Shown here piece after piece: positions 1 to 6,197 of a stretch of DNA of 7,991 bases (positions within the stretch are counted from its first letter, which is position 1; each line of letters opens with the position of its first letter). The notes under the pieces are model-generated. The model worked only from the letters and a program-made list of their open reading frames with translations. It was not told where the DNA came from and did no database searches. The position numbers were made by a program, and so were the translations under genes. Source of the stretch: Gemmatimonadales bacterium (lineage in GTDB: Bacteria; Gemmatimonadota; Gemmatimonadetes; Palauibacterales; Palauibacteraceae); NCBI GenBank assembly GCA_030608825.1, contig JAUWDL010000044.1, positions 1 through 7,991 on the forward strand, read 5' to 3'.

Positions 1-697
1 CGCCGTGCAACGCCAGGGCCACGGATGCGCCGACGAGCGTGCATCCGAGGTTCACCTCATCGTTGCCGATGAAGCCCAGCCGATCCTCGAGCGTCGCTCC
101 GAGGATCGAGTCGACGAACATCCCCGCGGTGCCCGCCAGGAGGCCCATGCGGATCCACTCGTCGGCCCCGGCGCCCGACCGGGAGATCAGGGCGGCGACG
201 ACTCCGATCAGCGCCGCGCCCGCGATCCCGCCGAGCGTTCCGGGGATCGATACTCCCCCGGAGTCGCCCGAAGCTACGCGCCCTCGGCCGATCACGGACC
301 ACGTCGGCCAGCCGCCCGCCGATCCGATCTCCGTCGCCCACGTATCGGCCGTGGCCGCCGCCAACGCACCGACCAGCGCATACTGGGCCGCCGGAACGCA
401 GCCTGCCAGAGCCAACAACGAGAGCCCGGCCGCAACGCCGCCGTTGGCCACGACCTGCATCGCGCTGCGGCCTCCAGGCTCGCCGGCTCGGCCCTTCCGT
501 TCGGCCCCCAACCGGCTCAGCGCCGAGGAGCTCAGGAAGAAAACGAAGAGAAGGGTGACCCCGAGCGTCCCGGAGCCGAGGAGGACGGCGAGACCGACGA
601 TGGCGGCAGCCAGCTGTCCGGAAGGGGTGAGCCAGCGAAGCCGTCCCGCGACGGCCACCACGATGCCGCCGAGCGCCAGGGCTGCAAGCGACCTCAC
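1..697 (-). CDS. DUF92/TMEM19-family integral membrane protein, 3' end beyond window
   Basis: The minus-strand frame starting at GTG 697 stays open to the left edge (232 codons seen, no stop reached). It is rich in Gly/Ala/Leu/Val membrane segments, at roughly residues 4-18, 28-57, 84-115, 155-172 and 184-200. Residues 116-125 read TADTWATEIG, the hallmark of the DUF92 (TMEM19, TIGR00297-type) family, and a second conserved-looking stretch is DSILGATLEDRLG (196-208). The start is well fixed: an in-frame TGA lies only 15 bases upstream of the GTG, and GAGGGG (703-708) sits 5 bases before it. Known family members include the plant VTE6 and cyanobacterial phytyl-phosphate kinases; most bacterial members are uncharacterised, so lipid or isoprenyl-phosphate phosphorylation is only a possibility here. 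It is divergent from the V4R-like gene. Long overlapping reading frames on both strands here are Arg/Pro-rich shadows. Family call is confident, function is not. Confidence 0.88.
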   Translation of the reverse strand, partial: MRSLAALALGGIVVAVAGRLRWLTPSGQLAAAIVGLAVLLGSGTLGVTLLFVFFLSSSALSRLGAERKGRAGEPGGRSAMQVVANGGVAAGLSLLALAGCVPAAQYALVGALAAATADTWATEIGSAGGWPTWSVIGRGRVASGDSGGVSIPGTLGGIAGAALIGVVAALISRSGAGADEWIRMGLLAGTAGMFVDSILGATLEDRLGFIGNDEVNLGCTLVGASVALALHG

Positions 698-739
698 GCT
701 TGCCCCTCGGGGTCATGCTCGGTAGCGTTGCGTCTCAAG
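698..739. promoter_or_regulatory. Short divergent intergenic region between DUF92 and V4R-like genes
   Basis: Only 42 bases separate the two opposite start codons. This is too short for two separate non-overlapping sigma-70-type promoters, and I see no convincing -35/-10 pair on either strand. Transcription must start from overlapping sites or from inside the opposite gene. Confidence 0.35.
703..708 (-). promoter_or_regulatory. Shine-Dalgarno of the DUF92 gene
   Basis: Read on the minus strand this is GAGGGG, 5 bases before the GTG at 697. Together with the in-frame stop just upstream it decides the start codon. Confidence 0.6.
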
Positions 740-1369
740 ATGAGCAGACGGACGTGGGCCGAAGCCGAGGTCTCTCCGGACGTGGCGTTGGCACTCCTCG
801 AGTCGCTTCGAGACGCCGACATCCCGACTGAGCACCTCAAGCACGAGGATGTGCAGCAGTCCCTGCCCAGGAGATTGGGTCTCAGTTCGGTCGTCGAAGC
901 GAACATCCGCCGGTACGCCGCACTCTCACGTGATGGCGGCTCCCTCCGCGCCCAGGAGGTGGGGGAGTTGTTCCAGCTGGTGAGCCGCCGGCCTGACGCA
1001 CGTTCGATCTTCTCGGATGCTGGACGGCGTCTCGCACAGGAGGCGTCGAAGAGTCGAAGCGGGGTGCGGTCGATCGCTCGAGGCCTTCCAGCAAGCGTGC
1101 GGCGCCGGATGGGTCTGCGCGGCGTCTCCCGCATCGCGAGGCAGTTGGCTCCCGACGGAGAAGTGCGAACAGAGCTTCGCCCTCCGGGCCTCATCATGAA
1201 CGGCGGCCTTCTGGCTCAAGCCTGCGGCTCCGACGCCGGTTGTCTGCTTCTGAATGCCGCCCTCGAGAGGTCCCTGGAGCTGTACCGGGCCGAAGAGGGC
1301 CCGATCTCGCACGTCGAGTGCGAGGGCCGCGGCGACCGGAAGTGCACGTGGCGGCCCGCCACGGCCTGA
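740..1369 (+). CDS. V4R-domain-like protein (4-vinyl reductase / BchJ-like fold), 209 aa
   Basis: Soluble, Arg-rich protein of 209 aa with no signal peptide or membrane segment. The C-terminus reads HVECEGRGDRKCTW (residues 191-204), the Cys-x(6)-Cys pattern with an internal Gly-Asp that closes V4R (4-vinyl reductase) domains. The preceding helix (about 170-184, Ala/Leu/Glu-rich) and the two further cysteines at 162 and 168 are compatible with that fold. V4R domains occur in bacteriochlorophyll biosynthesis protein BchJ, which is of similar length, and as ligand- or metal-sensing modules in regulators. I see no DNA-binding or output domain, so a stand-alone sensor or accessory protein is as likely as an enzyme. 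ATG at 740 was chosen as the first ATG of the conserved part. TTG 728 in the same frame is an alternative, and neither has a strong ribosome site. The frame is open far upstream (from base 5), but that part is antisense to DUF92 and not coding. It converges on the CDF gene with a 16-base gap. Confidence 0.68.
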   Translation: MSRRTWAEAEVSPDVALALLESLRDADIPTEHLKHEDVQQSLPRRLGLSSVVEANIRRYAALSRDGGSLRAQEVGELFQLVSRRPDARSIFSDAGRRLAQEASKSRSGVRSIARGLPASVRRRMGLRGVSRIARQLAPDGEVRTELRPPGLIMNGGLLAQACGSDAGCLLLNAALERSLELYRAEEGPISHVECEGRGDRKCTWRPATA

Positions 1370-1385
1370 GTCGCCTCGGACAGGA

Positions 1386-2282
1386 TCAATCGGCCTGCGG
1401 CTCCACGTGGACGACCACGCCGTAGAAGCCTTCTCCCTCCCTCAGCCTTTCCTCCACGGCATCGGCGATCCCGTGCGCCTCGCGGACGTTCGTGCCCGGA
1501 TGGACCTGGATCGTGAGTTCTGCGAACGTCTCGCCGGGTCGTCCCCTCGATCGGATGTCGGTGGCTGCCTCCACGCCGGGCGTGTCGTGGGCGATACGCC
1601 GGATCGCATCGGCATCGATCGCGCGCCGATCCACGAGGACCGGAACCGTCGTGCGGAGGATCTGCCAACCGCTGTAGGCGATCACGATCGCCACCAGGAT
1701 ACCGAGCCAGGCGTCGGCCGCCGCCCAACCCAGCCCGACCAGGACGAGGCCGCCCAGCACAGAGGCGGTCACGAAGACGTCCGCCATCGTGTGTCTGGAA
1801 TCGGCCGCCAGCATCTCGCTCTGTAGCCGTTTCGCGTAGCGCATCTCGGTCGACGCCACCCCCAGGTTCACCACCATCGTCGCTCCCAGAACGGCGAAGG
1901 TGAGCGGCTCCAGACGGGGAGGAGACACGCCGGCCAACAGCCGACCGATCGAGCCCGTCATCAGCTCGAAGCAGGTGATCGAGAGGAAGCTCACGATGGC
2001 GAGCGCCCCGATCGTCTCGAACTTGCCGTGGCCGTACGGATGCTCGGCGTCGGGCGGTTCGGCGGCCAAACGGATGGCGAGCAGAGCCACCAGGTTGTTC
2101 AGGGCGTCCACGCCGGAGTGGCCGGCGTCACCGAGTATGGCGATGGAGCCCGAACGGAGGCCCACGGCGAGCTTGGCGACGATGACGAGGACGTTGGCCG
2201 CCAGGACCCACCAGAGGACGCGCCGAACCTGCAGCCTCCTGCCGTCGGTCCAGGTGCCCGGGTGGGTGGTATAGGTGCCCAC
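1386..2282 (-). CDS. Cation diffusion facilitator (CDF) family metal transporter
   Basis: A 298-aa inner-membrane divalent-metal/proton antiporter, probably exporting Zn2+ or a similar ion. Six membrane segments can be placed: about 23-42, 47-71, 91-112, 128-146, 168-187 and 190-207. The transport site is visible in TM2 as H55-x3-D59 (in GDAGHSGVDALNN) and in TM5 as H164-x3-D168 (in DSRHTMADV). This His/Asp arrangement is the one associated with zinc-transporting CDFs. The loop HPYGHGKFE (81-89) after TM2 is also family-typical. A cytoplasmic domain follows (about 209-298) with H261, H270 and H292, equivalent in kind to the metal-binding C-terminal domain of YiiP. Length is normal for the family. 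The GTG at 2282 is the first possible start in this frame and has no Shine-Dalgarno. It lies 8 bases after the stop of the small membrane gene, so reinitiation or coupling is likely. Exact metal specificity is inferred. Confidence 0.93.
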   Translation of the reverse strand: MGTYTTHPGTWTDGRRLQVRRVLWWVLAANVLVIVAKLAVGLRSGSIAILGDAGHSGVDALNNLVALLAIRLAAEPPDAEHPYGHGKFETIGALAIVSFLSITCFELMTGSIGRLLAGVSPPRLEPLTFAVLGATMVVNLGVASTEMRYAKRLQSEMLAADSRHTMADVFVTASVLGGLVLVGLGWAAADAWLGILVAIVIAYSGWQILRTTVPVLVDRRAIDADAIRRIAHDTPGVEAATDIRSRGRPGETFAELTIQVHPGTNVREAHGIADAVEERLREGEGFYGVVVHVEPQAD

Positions 2283-2290
2283 GGCGTCGA

Positions 2291-2548
2291 TCAGCGCCGG
2301 CCGCGACGATCGCGACCCAGGAACCTGCGGCGATTTCGGCTGCGGCTGGAAGGGCCCGGCGGGCGGCGCCGGCCCAGTCCTCCTGCCAACCAGGCCACCA
2401 GCATGGCGAATGGCGAGACCCTCGGAGCCCTTCCCGTCTGCTCGTACTTGTCGTACAGACCAGGGTAACCCAAGCCGATCCAGATCCCGATTGCGAAGGC
2501 CAGGATCATTCCGGCCACGACCAGGACAAGGAGCGTATCCTCACTCAT
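2291..2548 (-). CDS. Small single-pass membrane protein with basic C-terminal tail
   Basis: An 85-aa hypothetical protein, not assigned to a named family. From the ATG at 2548 it has a short acidic N-terminus (MSEDT), one clear membrane helix (about residues 5-27, LLVLVVAGMILAFAIGIW), then the sequence GYPGLYDKYEQTGR, a second weaker hydrophobic stretch (PFAMLVAWLAG, about 46-56) and a strongly basic tail of about 25 residues with many Arg. By the positive-inside rule the tail should be cytoplasmic. The GTG at 2560 would add four residues (MSRA); neither start has a visible ribosome site, and the ATG was preferred. Its stop is 8 bases before the CDF start, so the two are almost certainly co-transcribed. 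This suggests, without proving it, a role linked to the transporter. The hydrophobic, bias-consistent reading supports it being real. Confidence 0.62.
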   Translation of the reverse strand: MSEDTLLVLVVAGMILAFAIGIWIGLGYPGLYDKYEQTGRAPRVSPFAMLVAWLAGGLGRRRPPGPSSRSRNRRRFLGRDRRGRR

Positions 2549-2602
2549 CGCGCGAGACACGCCGACGCTGCTTGCGCTTCATCCTCATGCTCTTCAATGT
2601 CT

Positions 2603-2680
2603 GCTGCCGGCATGCGTCTGTCAGCCCTTTGGATCGCTGCCGGTACGCGTCTGTCAGCCCCCTGGATCGCTGCCGACGCA
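2603..2680. repeat. 33-bp tandem repeat, about 2.3 copies
   Basis: Unit 1 is 2603-2635 and unit 2 is 2636-2668, with four mismatches in 33. A third partial copy begins at 2669 with GCTGCCG and degenerates by about 2680. The core GCGTCTGTCAGCC is identical at 2614-2626 and 2647-2659, followed by TGGATCGCTGCCG in both. The unit length is three helical turns and also a multiple of three, so it could be a protein-binding array or the trace of a duplicated coding segment. Confidence 0.85.
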
Positions 2681-2718
2681 CCTTTGACCGCAATCCGAGA
2701 CCTACGGTTGGTGAAATC

Positions 2719-2730
2719 CAAGATATCTTG
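2719..2730. promoter_or_regulatory. Perfect 12-bp palindrome before acs (possible operator)
   Basis: CAAGATATCTTG reads identically on both strands and ends at the first base of the acs Shine-Dalgarno. It is AT-rich within a GC-rich genome. A repressor bound here would block the acs leader; no regulator can be named from the sequence. Confidence 0.45.
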
Positions 2731-2735
2731 AGGTG
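2730..2735 (+). promoter_or_regulatory. Shine-Dalgarno of acs
   Basis: GAGGTG lies 5 bases before the GTG at 2741. It supports that GTG as the true start and places the protein N-terminus at MTTAKRR. Confidence 0.7.
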
Positions 2736-2740
2736 CAAAA

Positions 2741-4699
2741 GTGACTACCGCCAAGCGCCGTGAAATCGACGTCCTGCTCAGCGAGGAGCGCACCTTCGAT
2801 CCCCCTCCCGGCTTCCGCGACCGAGCCCACGTGGTCGGTGAGCAGCCGTATCTGACCGCCGCCGATAATCGCGAGGGGTATTGGGAGTCCTGGGCCCGCG
2901 AGCTTCACTGGTTCCAGCCTTGGGAGCGCGTTCTCGACTGGCAACCTCCGTTCGCCCGATGGTTCGTGGGAGGCAAGCTCAACGCCGCCTACAACTGCCT
3001 GGACCGCCACCTTGCGGCGGGACGAGCCGAGAAGCGCGCCCTGGTCTGGGAGGGCGAGCCCGGGGATGTGAGAACGTACACCTATCGCGAGCTTCACGCG
3101 GAGGTCAGCCGGTTCGCCAACGCCCTCAAGGGGCTCGGCGTGATGAAGGGAGACCGCGTGGCGATCTACCTTCCGATGATCCCGGAGGCGGCAATCGCGA
3201 TGCTGGCGTGCGCCCGGATCGGAGCTCCCCACTCGGTGGTGTTCGGAGGCTTCTCTCCCCAGTCGCTCCGGGACCGCATCGAAGATGCCAGCACCAAGGT
3301 GTTGATCACCGCGGACGGAGGGTATCGGCGCGGCGGCATCGTGCCGCTCAAGGCCAATGCCGACGCGGCCGTCGACGGGGTGGATATCGTGGAACACGTC
3401 GTCGTGGTCCGCCGGCATCCGGACGGGGAGGTGCTCGGTGGCGCCACGATGGGAGAGCGAGATCACTGGTATCATGAGCTCGTTGCGGAGGCCGACGCCG
3501 AGTGCCCCGCCGAGCCCATGGACTCGGAGGATCTCCTGTACATCCTCTACACGTACGGTACCACCGGGAAGCCGAAAGGTATCGTGCACACGACGGGCGG
3601 CTACATGACCCAGGTTCTGGCCACCACTCGCTGGGTCTTCGACCTCAGAGACGAGGACATCTACTGGTGCACCGCGGACGTGGGGTGGGTGACGGGCCAC
3701 TCCTACATCGTCTACGGGCCTCTCGCGGACGGCGCGACCCAGCTGATGTATGAGGGCGCGCCGGACTGGCCGGACCGCGGGCGCTTCTGGACGCTGTGCG
3801 AGAAGTACGGTGTGACGATCCTCTACACGGCGCCGACGGCGATCCGCGCGTTCATGAAGTGGGGGGCCGAGTGGCCGGCCAAGCACGATCTCTCGAGCCT
3901 GCGCCTGCTGGGAACCGTCGGCGAGCCGATCAATCCGGAGGCGTGGATGTGGTACCGAGAGAAGATCGGCGGCGACCGGTGCCCGATCGTGGACACGTGG
4001 TGGCAGACCGAGACCGGGGCGATCATGATCACGCCGCTTCCGGGCGCGATCGCCACCAAGCCGGGTTCGGCGACGCTCCCCTTCCCAGGCACCGATGCGA
4101 CGATCCTGGACAGCGAGGGTAACGAGGCGGAGAGCGGACTTCTCGCGATCACCTCGCCCTGGCCAGCCATGCTTCGCGGCATCTACGGAGACGAAGAACG
4201 CTATCGGACGACGTACTGGTCGAAGTGGGAGGGGGCCTACTTCACGGGCGACGCCGCCAGGCGTGACGAAGATGGCTACTACTGGATCTCGGGGAGGGTC
4301 GACGACGTCCTCAACGTCGCCGGCCACCGCATCGGCACGGCGGAGGTCGAGTCGGCGCTCGTGACCCACCCAGTGGTGGCCGAGGCCGCCGTCGTCGGCC
4401 GCCAGGACGAACTGAAGGGGCAGGCGATCGCGGCGTTCGTATCGGTCGTAGACGGCGCCCCGGTATCCGAAGACCTGGTCAAGGAGCTCCGCGACCACGT
4501 GGCCAAGGAGATCGGTGCGATCGCCAAGCCTGCCGACGTCATCTTCACCGCCGACCTGCCGAAGACGCGAAGCGGGAAGATCATGCGCCGTCTCCTCCGC
4601 GACATCGCCGAAGGCCGCGCACTCGGCGACACGACGACGCTGGCCGACCCGGCGGTCGTGGAGCAGCTCAAGAAGCAGTACGAGGGCAGCGAAGGGTAG
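2741..4699 (+). CDS. acs: Acetyl-CoA synthetase (acetate--CoA ligase, AMP-forming)
   Basis: Converts acetate, ATP and CoA to acetyl-CoA, AMP and PPi in the cytoplasm, feeding the TCA/glyoxylate pathways. The 652-aa length equals that of classic bacterial Acs. The acetyl-CoA synthetase N-terminal domain (about 25-85, with [16 protein letters not shown] sequence) is followed by the AMP-binding domain. Substrate-pocket residues match Salmonella Acs: V317 and T318 in GWVTGHSY, V393 in GTVGEP, and W421 in WWQTETG, the Trp that limits the pocket to acetate. The hinge/C-terminal part contains [13 protein letters not shown], with Ala where many Acs have Ser before GHR. The catalytic lysine is K613 in [10 protein letters not shown], the residue acetylated by Pat-type enzymes in other bacteria, so post-translational control is plausible. 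Odd point: the ATP-binding loop reads [11 protein letters not shown] (270-280) with Tyr272 where Ser is usual. GTG start with a good ribosome site. It may be co-transcribed with cls 64 bases downstream. Confidence 0.96.
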   Translation: MTTAKRREIDVLLSEERTFDPPPGFRDRAHVVGEQPYLTAADNREGYWESWARELHWFQPWERVLDWQPPFARWFVGGKLNAAYNCLDRHLAAGRAEKRALVWEGEPGDVRTYTYRELHAEVSRFANALKGLGVMKGDRVAIYLPMIPEAAIAMLACARIGAPHSVVFGGFSPQSLRDRIEDASTKVLITADGGYRRGGIVPLKANADAAVDGVDIVEHVVVVRRHPDGEVLGGATMGERDHWYHELVAEADAECPAEPMDSEDLLYILYTYGTTGKPKGIVHTTGGYMTQVLATTRWVFDLRDEDIYWCTADVGWVTGHSYIVYGPLADGATQLMYEGAPDWPDRGRFWTLCEKYGVTILYTAPTAIRAFMKWGAEWPAKHDLSSLRLLGTVGEPINPEAWMWYREKIGGDRCPIVDTWWQTETGAIMITPLPGAIATKPGSATLPFPGTDATILDSEGNEAESGLLAITSPWPAMLRGIYGDEERYRTTYWSKWEGAYFTGDAARRDEDGYYWISGRVDDVLNVAGHRIGTAEVESALVTHPVVAEAAVVGRQDELKGQAIAAFVSVVDGAPVSEDLVKELRDHVAKEIGAIAKPADVIFTADLPKTRSGKIMRRLLRDIAEGRALGDTTTLADPAVVEQLKKQYEGSEG

Positions 4700-4763
4700 C
4701 GCTCGGCATCGGGCGTCGCGCAAACGTGAGAGCTGATCGCCCGCGAGGCACGCGGTCGGGACC
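4700..4763. other. acs-cls intergenic gap
   Basis: In these 64 bases the only symmetry is a 6-bp CGGGCG/CGCCCG pair (4710-4715 and 4738-4743) with a 22-base loop and no following T-run. I see neither a convincing terminator nor a promoter, so read-through from acs is possible. Confidence 0.3.
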
Positions 4764-6197
4764 TTGAGCTTGGAGGTTCTCTGGCCATGGCTCGCGGGCG
4801 CGGCTCACGCGGTCGTGACCGTCGTCGCGGCGGGGCACGTGATCCTGCACAAACGCGACGTGCGGGCGGCGATCGGCTGGTGCGCGCTCATCTTGTTCAG
4901 CCCCTATGTCGGGGCGATCGCTTACTATTTCTTCGGGATCAACCGAATCCAGCGGCGCGCGGCCCGATTGGTCGCCCTCCGTCCGGAACTGGACGAGGGC
5001 GCCCTGGCTCCGGCAGAATCCGCGACGCTTCCCACCCTGCTCGACGAAGAGCTCGGCCGGCTGAGCCGCACGGTCGGGAGGGCGACCGGCAACCAGCTCC
5101 TCGCGGGCAACGTCGTTCGGTCCCTGGTCAACGGCGACGCAGCCTATCCGGAGATGCTGGAAGCGATCGCGCGGGCCGAGCGGAGCGTCCTGCTGACCAC
5201 CTACATCTTCGACGACGACCGGGCGGGCCGCCTCTTTGTGGACGCGCTGTCCGACGCCGCGGCCCGGGGCGTCGAAGTCCGGGTCCTCGTGGATGCGGTC
5301 GGCAAGCGGTACAGCCGGCCTCGGATCACGCGCGCCCTGAGAGCGATGAACGTCCGGACGGCGGAGTTCCTGCCATCACGAGTGCCTTTTCGTAACCCCT
5401 ACGTCAACCTTCGCAACCATCGGAAGCTGCTGATCGTGGACGGCGAAACCGGTTTCGCGGGCGGACTCAACATCCGTGAAGGTTGCCTGCTGGAGCAGCC
5501 GTCGGCGCATCCGGTGCAGGACCTGCATTTCCGTTTCGAGGGCCCGATCGTCGATCAGATGTTCTCCGCCGCCCACGAGGACTGGTACTTCACCACCGGC
5601 GAGCTGCTCGGCGGCCCGGCCTGGCACTCGGCGACGAGCCCGTCCGGCGATGTGTGGGCTCGAGGCCTTCCGGACGGGCCCGATGAGGATTTCGAGACGA
5701 TCCTGTGGACGATTCTGGCCGCCGTCGGGGCGGCGCGACGATCGATACGCATCGCAACGCCGTATTTCCTCCCGGATCTGCCCACGCTGACGGCGCTCCG
5801 CCTCGCGGCGTATCGCGGGGTGGACATCGATGTCGTCCTTCCGGAGAAGAACAACCTCAGGTTCGTGGGGTGGGCGAGTCAGGCGCAGCTGTGGCAGGTA
5901 TTGGAACCGGGCTGCCGCGTTTGGCTCGTCCCTCCCCCGTTCGATCACTCCAAGGTCATGGTCGTGGACGGCGTTTGGTGTCTGATCGGGTCGGCGAACT
6001 GGGACGCGCGCAGTCTGCGGCTGAACTTCGAGTACAACGTGGAGTGCTACGACGAAGCGCTGGCCGACGAGATGCTTCGCCTCACGGGGGAGAAGATGGA
6101 GTCGGGCCGCCGGTTGAGCCTCGAGGAGGTCGAAGCCCGCCCCCTGCCGATTCGGCTTCGTGATGGCGTGGCACGACTGTTCGCGCCCTATCTGTGA
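4764..6197 (+). CDS. cls: Cardiolipin synthase, ClsA-type phospholipase D-family protein
   Basis: Condenses two phosphatidylglycerol molecules to cardiolipin and glycerol at the inner membrane. The 477 aa compare with about 486 for E. coli ClsA. Two N-terminal membrane segments (about 5-25 and 33-53) carry the family-typical sequence HKRDVRAAIGW between them. Two phospholipase D HKD motifs follow: H219-x-K221-x4-D226 in NHRKLLIVD and H395-x-K397-x4-D402 in DHSKVMVVD, each followed by the usual Gly/Ser-Asn element (GGLNI, GSANWDARS). Both catalytic sites are therefore intact. The frame opens after a TGA at 4734. TTG 4764 is the first possible start, with only a weak GGGA upstream, and the second TTG at 4770 cannot be excluded. 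The 3' end overlaps the MFS gene by 4 bases (GTGA), suggesting translational coupling. Other PLD-type transferases are conceivable, but the N-terminal membrane pair favours Cls. Confidence 0.93.
   Translation: MSLEVLWPWLAGAAHAVVTVVAAGHVILHKRDVRAAIGWCALILFSPYVGAIAYYFFGINRIQRRAARLVALRPELDEGALAPAESATLPTLLDEELGRLSRTVGRATGNQLLAGNVVRSLVNGDAAYPEMLEAIARAERSVLLTTYIFDDDRAGRLFVDALSDAAARGVEVRVLVDAVGKRYSRPRITRALRAMNVRTAEFLPSRVPFRNPYVNLRNHRKLLIVDGETGFAGGLNIREGCLLEQPSAHPVQDLHFRFEGPIVDQMFSAAHEDWYFTTGELLGGPAWHSATSPSGDVWARGLPDGPDEDFETILWTILAAVGAARRSIRIATPYFLPDLPTLTALRLAAYRGVDIDVVLPEKNNLRFVGWASQAQLWQVLEPGCRVWLVPPPFDHSKVMVVDGVWCLIGSANWDARSLRLNFEYNVECYDEALADEMLRLTGEKMESGRRLSLEEVEARPLPIRLRDGVARLFAPYL

Larger units (their letters stand above)
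2549..2740. promoter_or_regulatory. Divergent control region between the CDF unit and acs
   Basis: About 190 bases lie between the opposite starts at 2548 and 2741, with visibly lower GC near acs than in the genes. It contains a 33-bp tandem repeat and a 12-bp palindrome (listed separately). On the plus strand TTGACC (2684-2689) resembles a -35 box, but no good -10 lies 16-18 bases downstream, so no promoter is called. A 65-codon minus-strand frame (2738-2541) spans the region; I regard it as doubtful. Confidence 0.5.

Noticed and set aside
57..716. A 219-codon minus-strand frame (ATG 716) in the DUF92 region
   Set aside because: It is the wrong frame: an Arg/Gly-rich product with no domain, whereas the neighbouring frame from GTG 697 encodes membrane helices and the TADTWATEIG signature.
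5..739. Upstream extension of the V4R-like reading frame (245 extra codons)
   Set aside because: The extension is antisense to the DUF92 gene and has low-complexity Arg/Gly/Asp composition. The conserved-looking protein begins at ATG 740.
1370..1385. Shared terminator between the convergent V4R-like and CDF genes
   Set aside because: The 16-base gap and its flanks contain no stem longer than 4 bp and no T-run.
2684..2712. Sigma-70-type promoter for acs (TTGACC at 2684)
   Set aside because: The -35-like box has no acceptable -10 at 16-18 bases. TACGGT at 2703 is only 13 bases away.
2702..4723. A 673-codon open frame on the minus strand covering the whole acs gene
   Set aside because: It is antisense to an unmistakable acs with all motifs in place. 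The antisense protein is Arg/His/Asp-rich with no recognisable domain. In high-GC genomes the frame opposite a real gene is commonly free of stops.
4700..4763. Terminator after acs
   Set aside because: Only a 6-bp stem with a 22-base loop and no T-tract, too weak to call.
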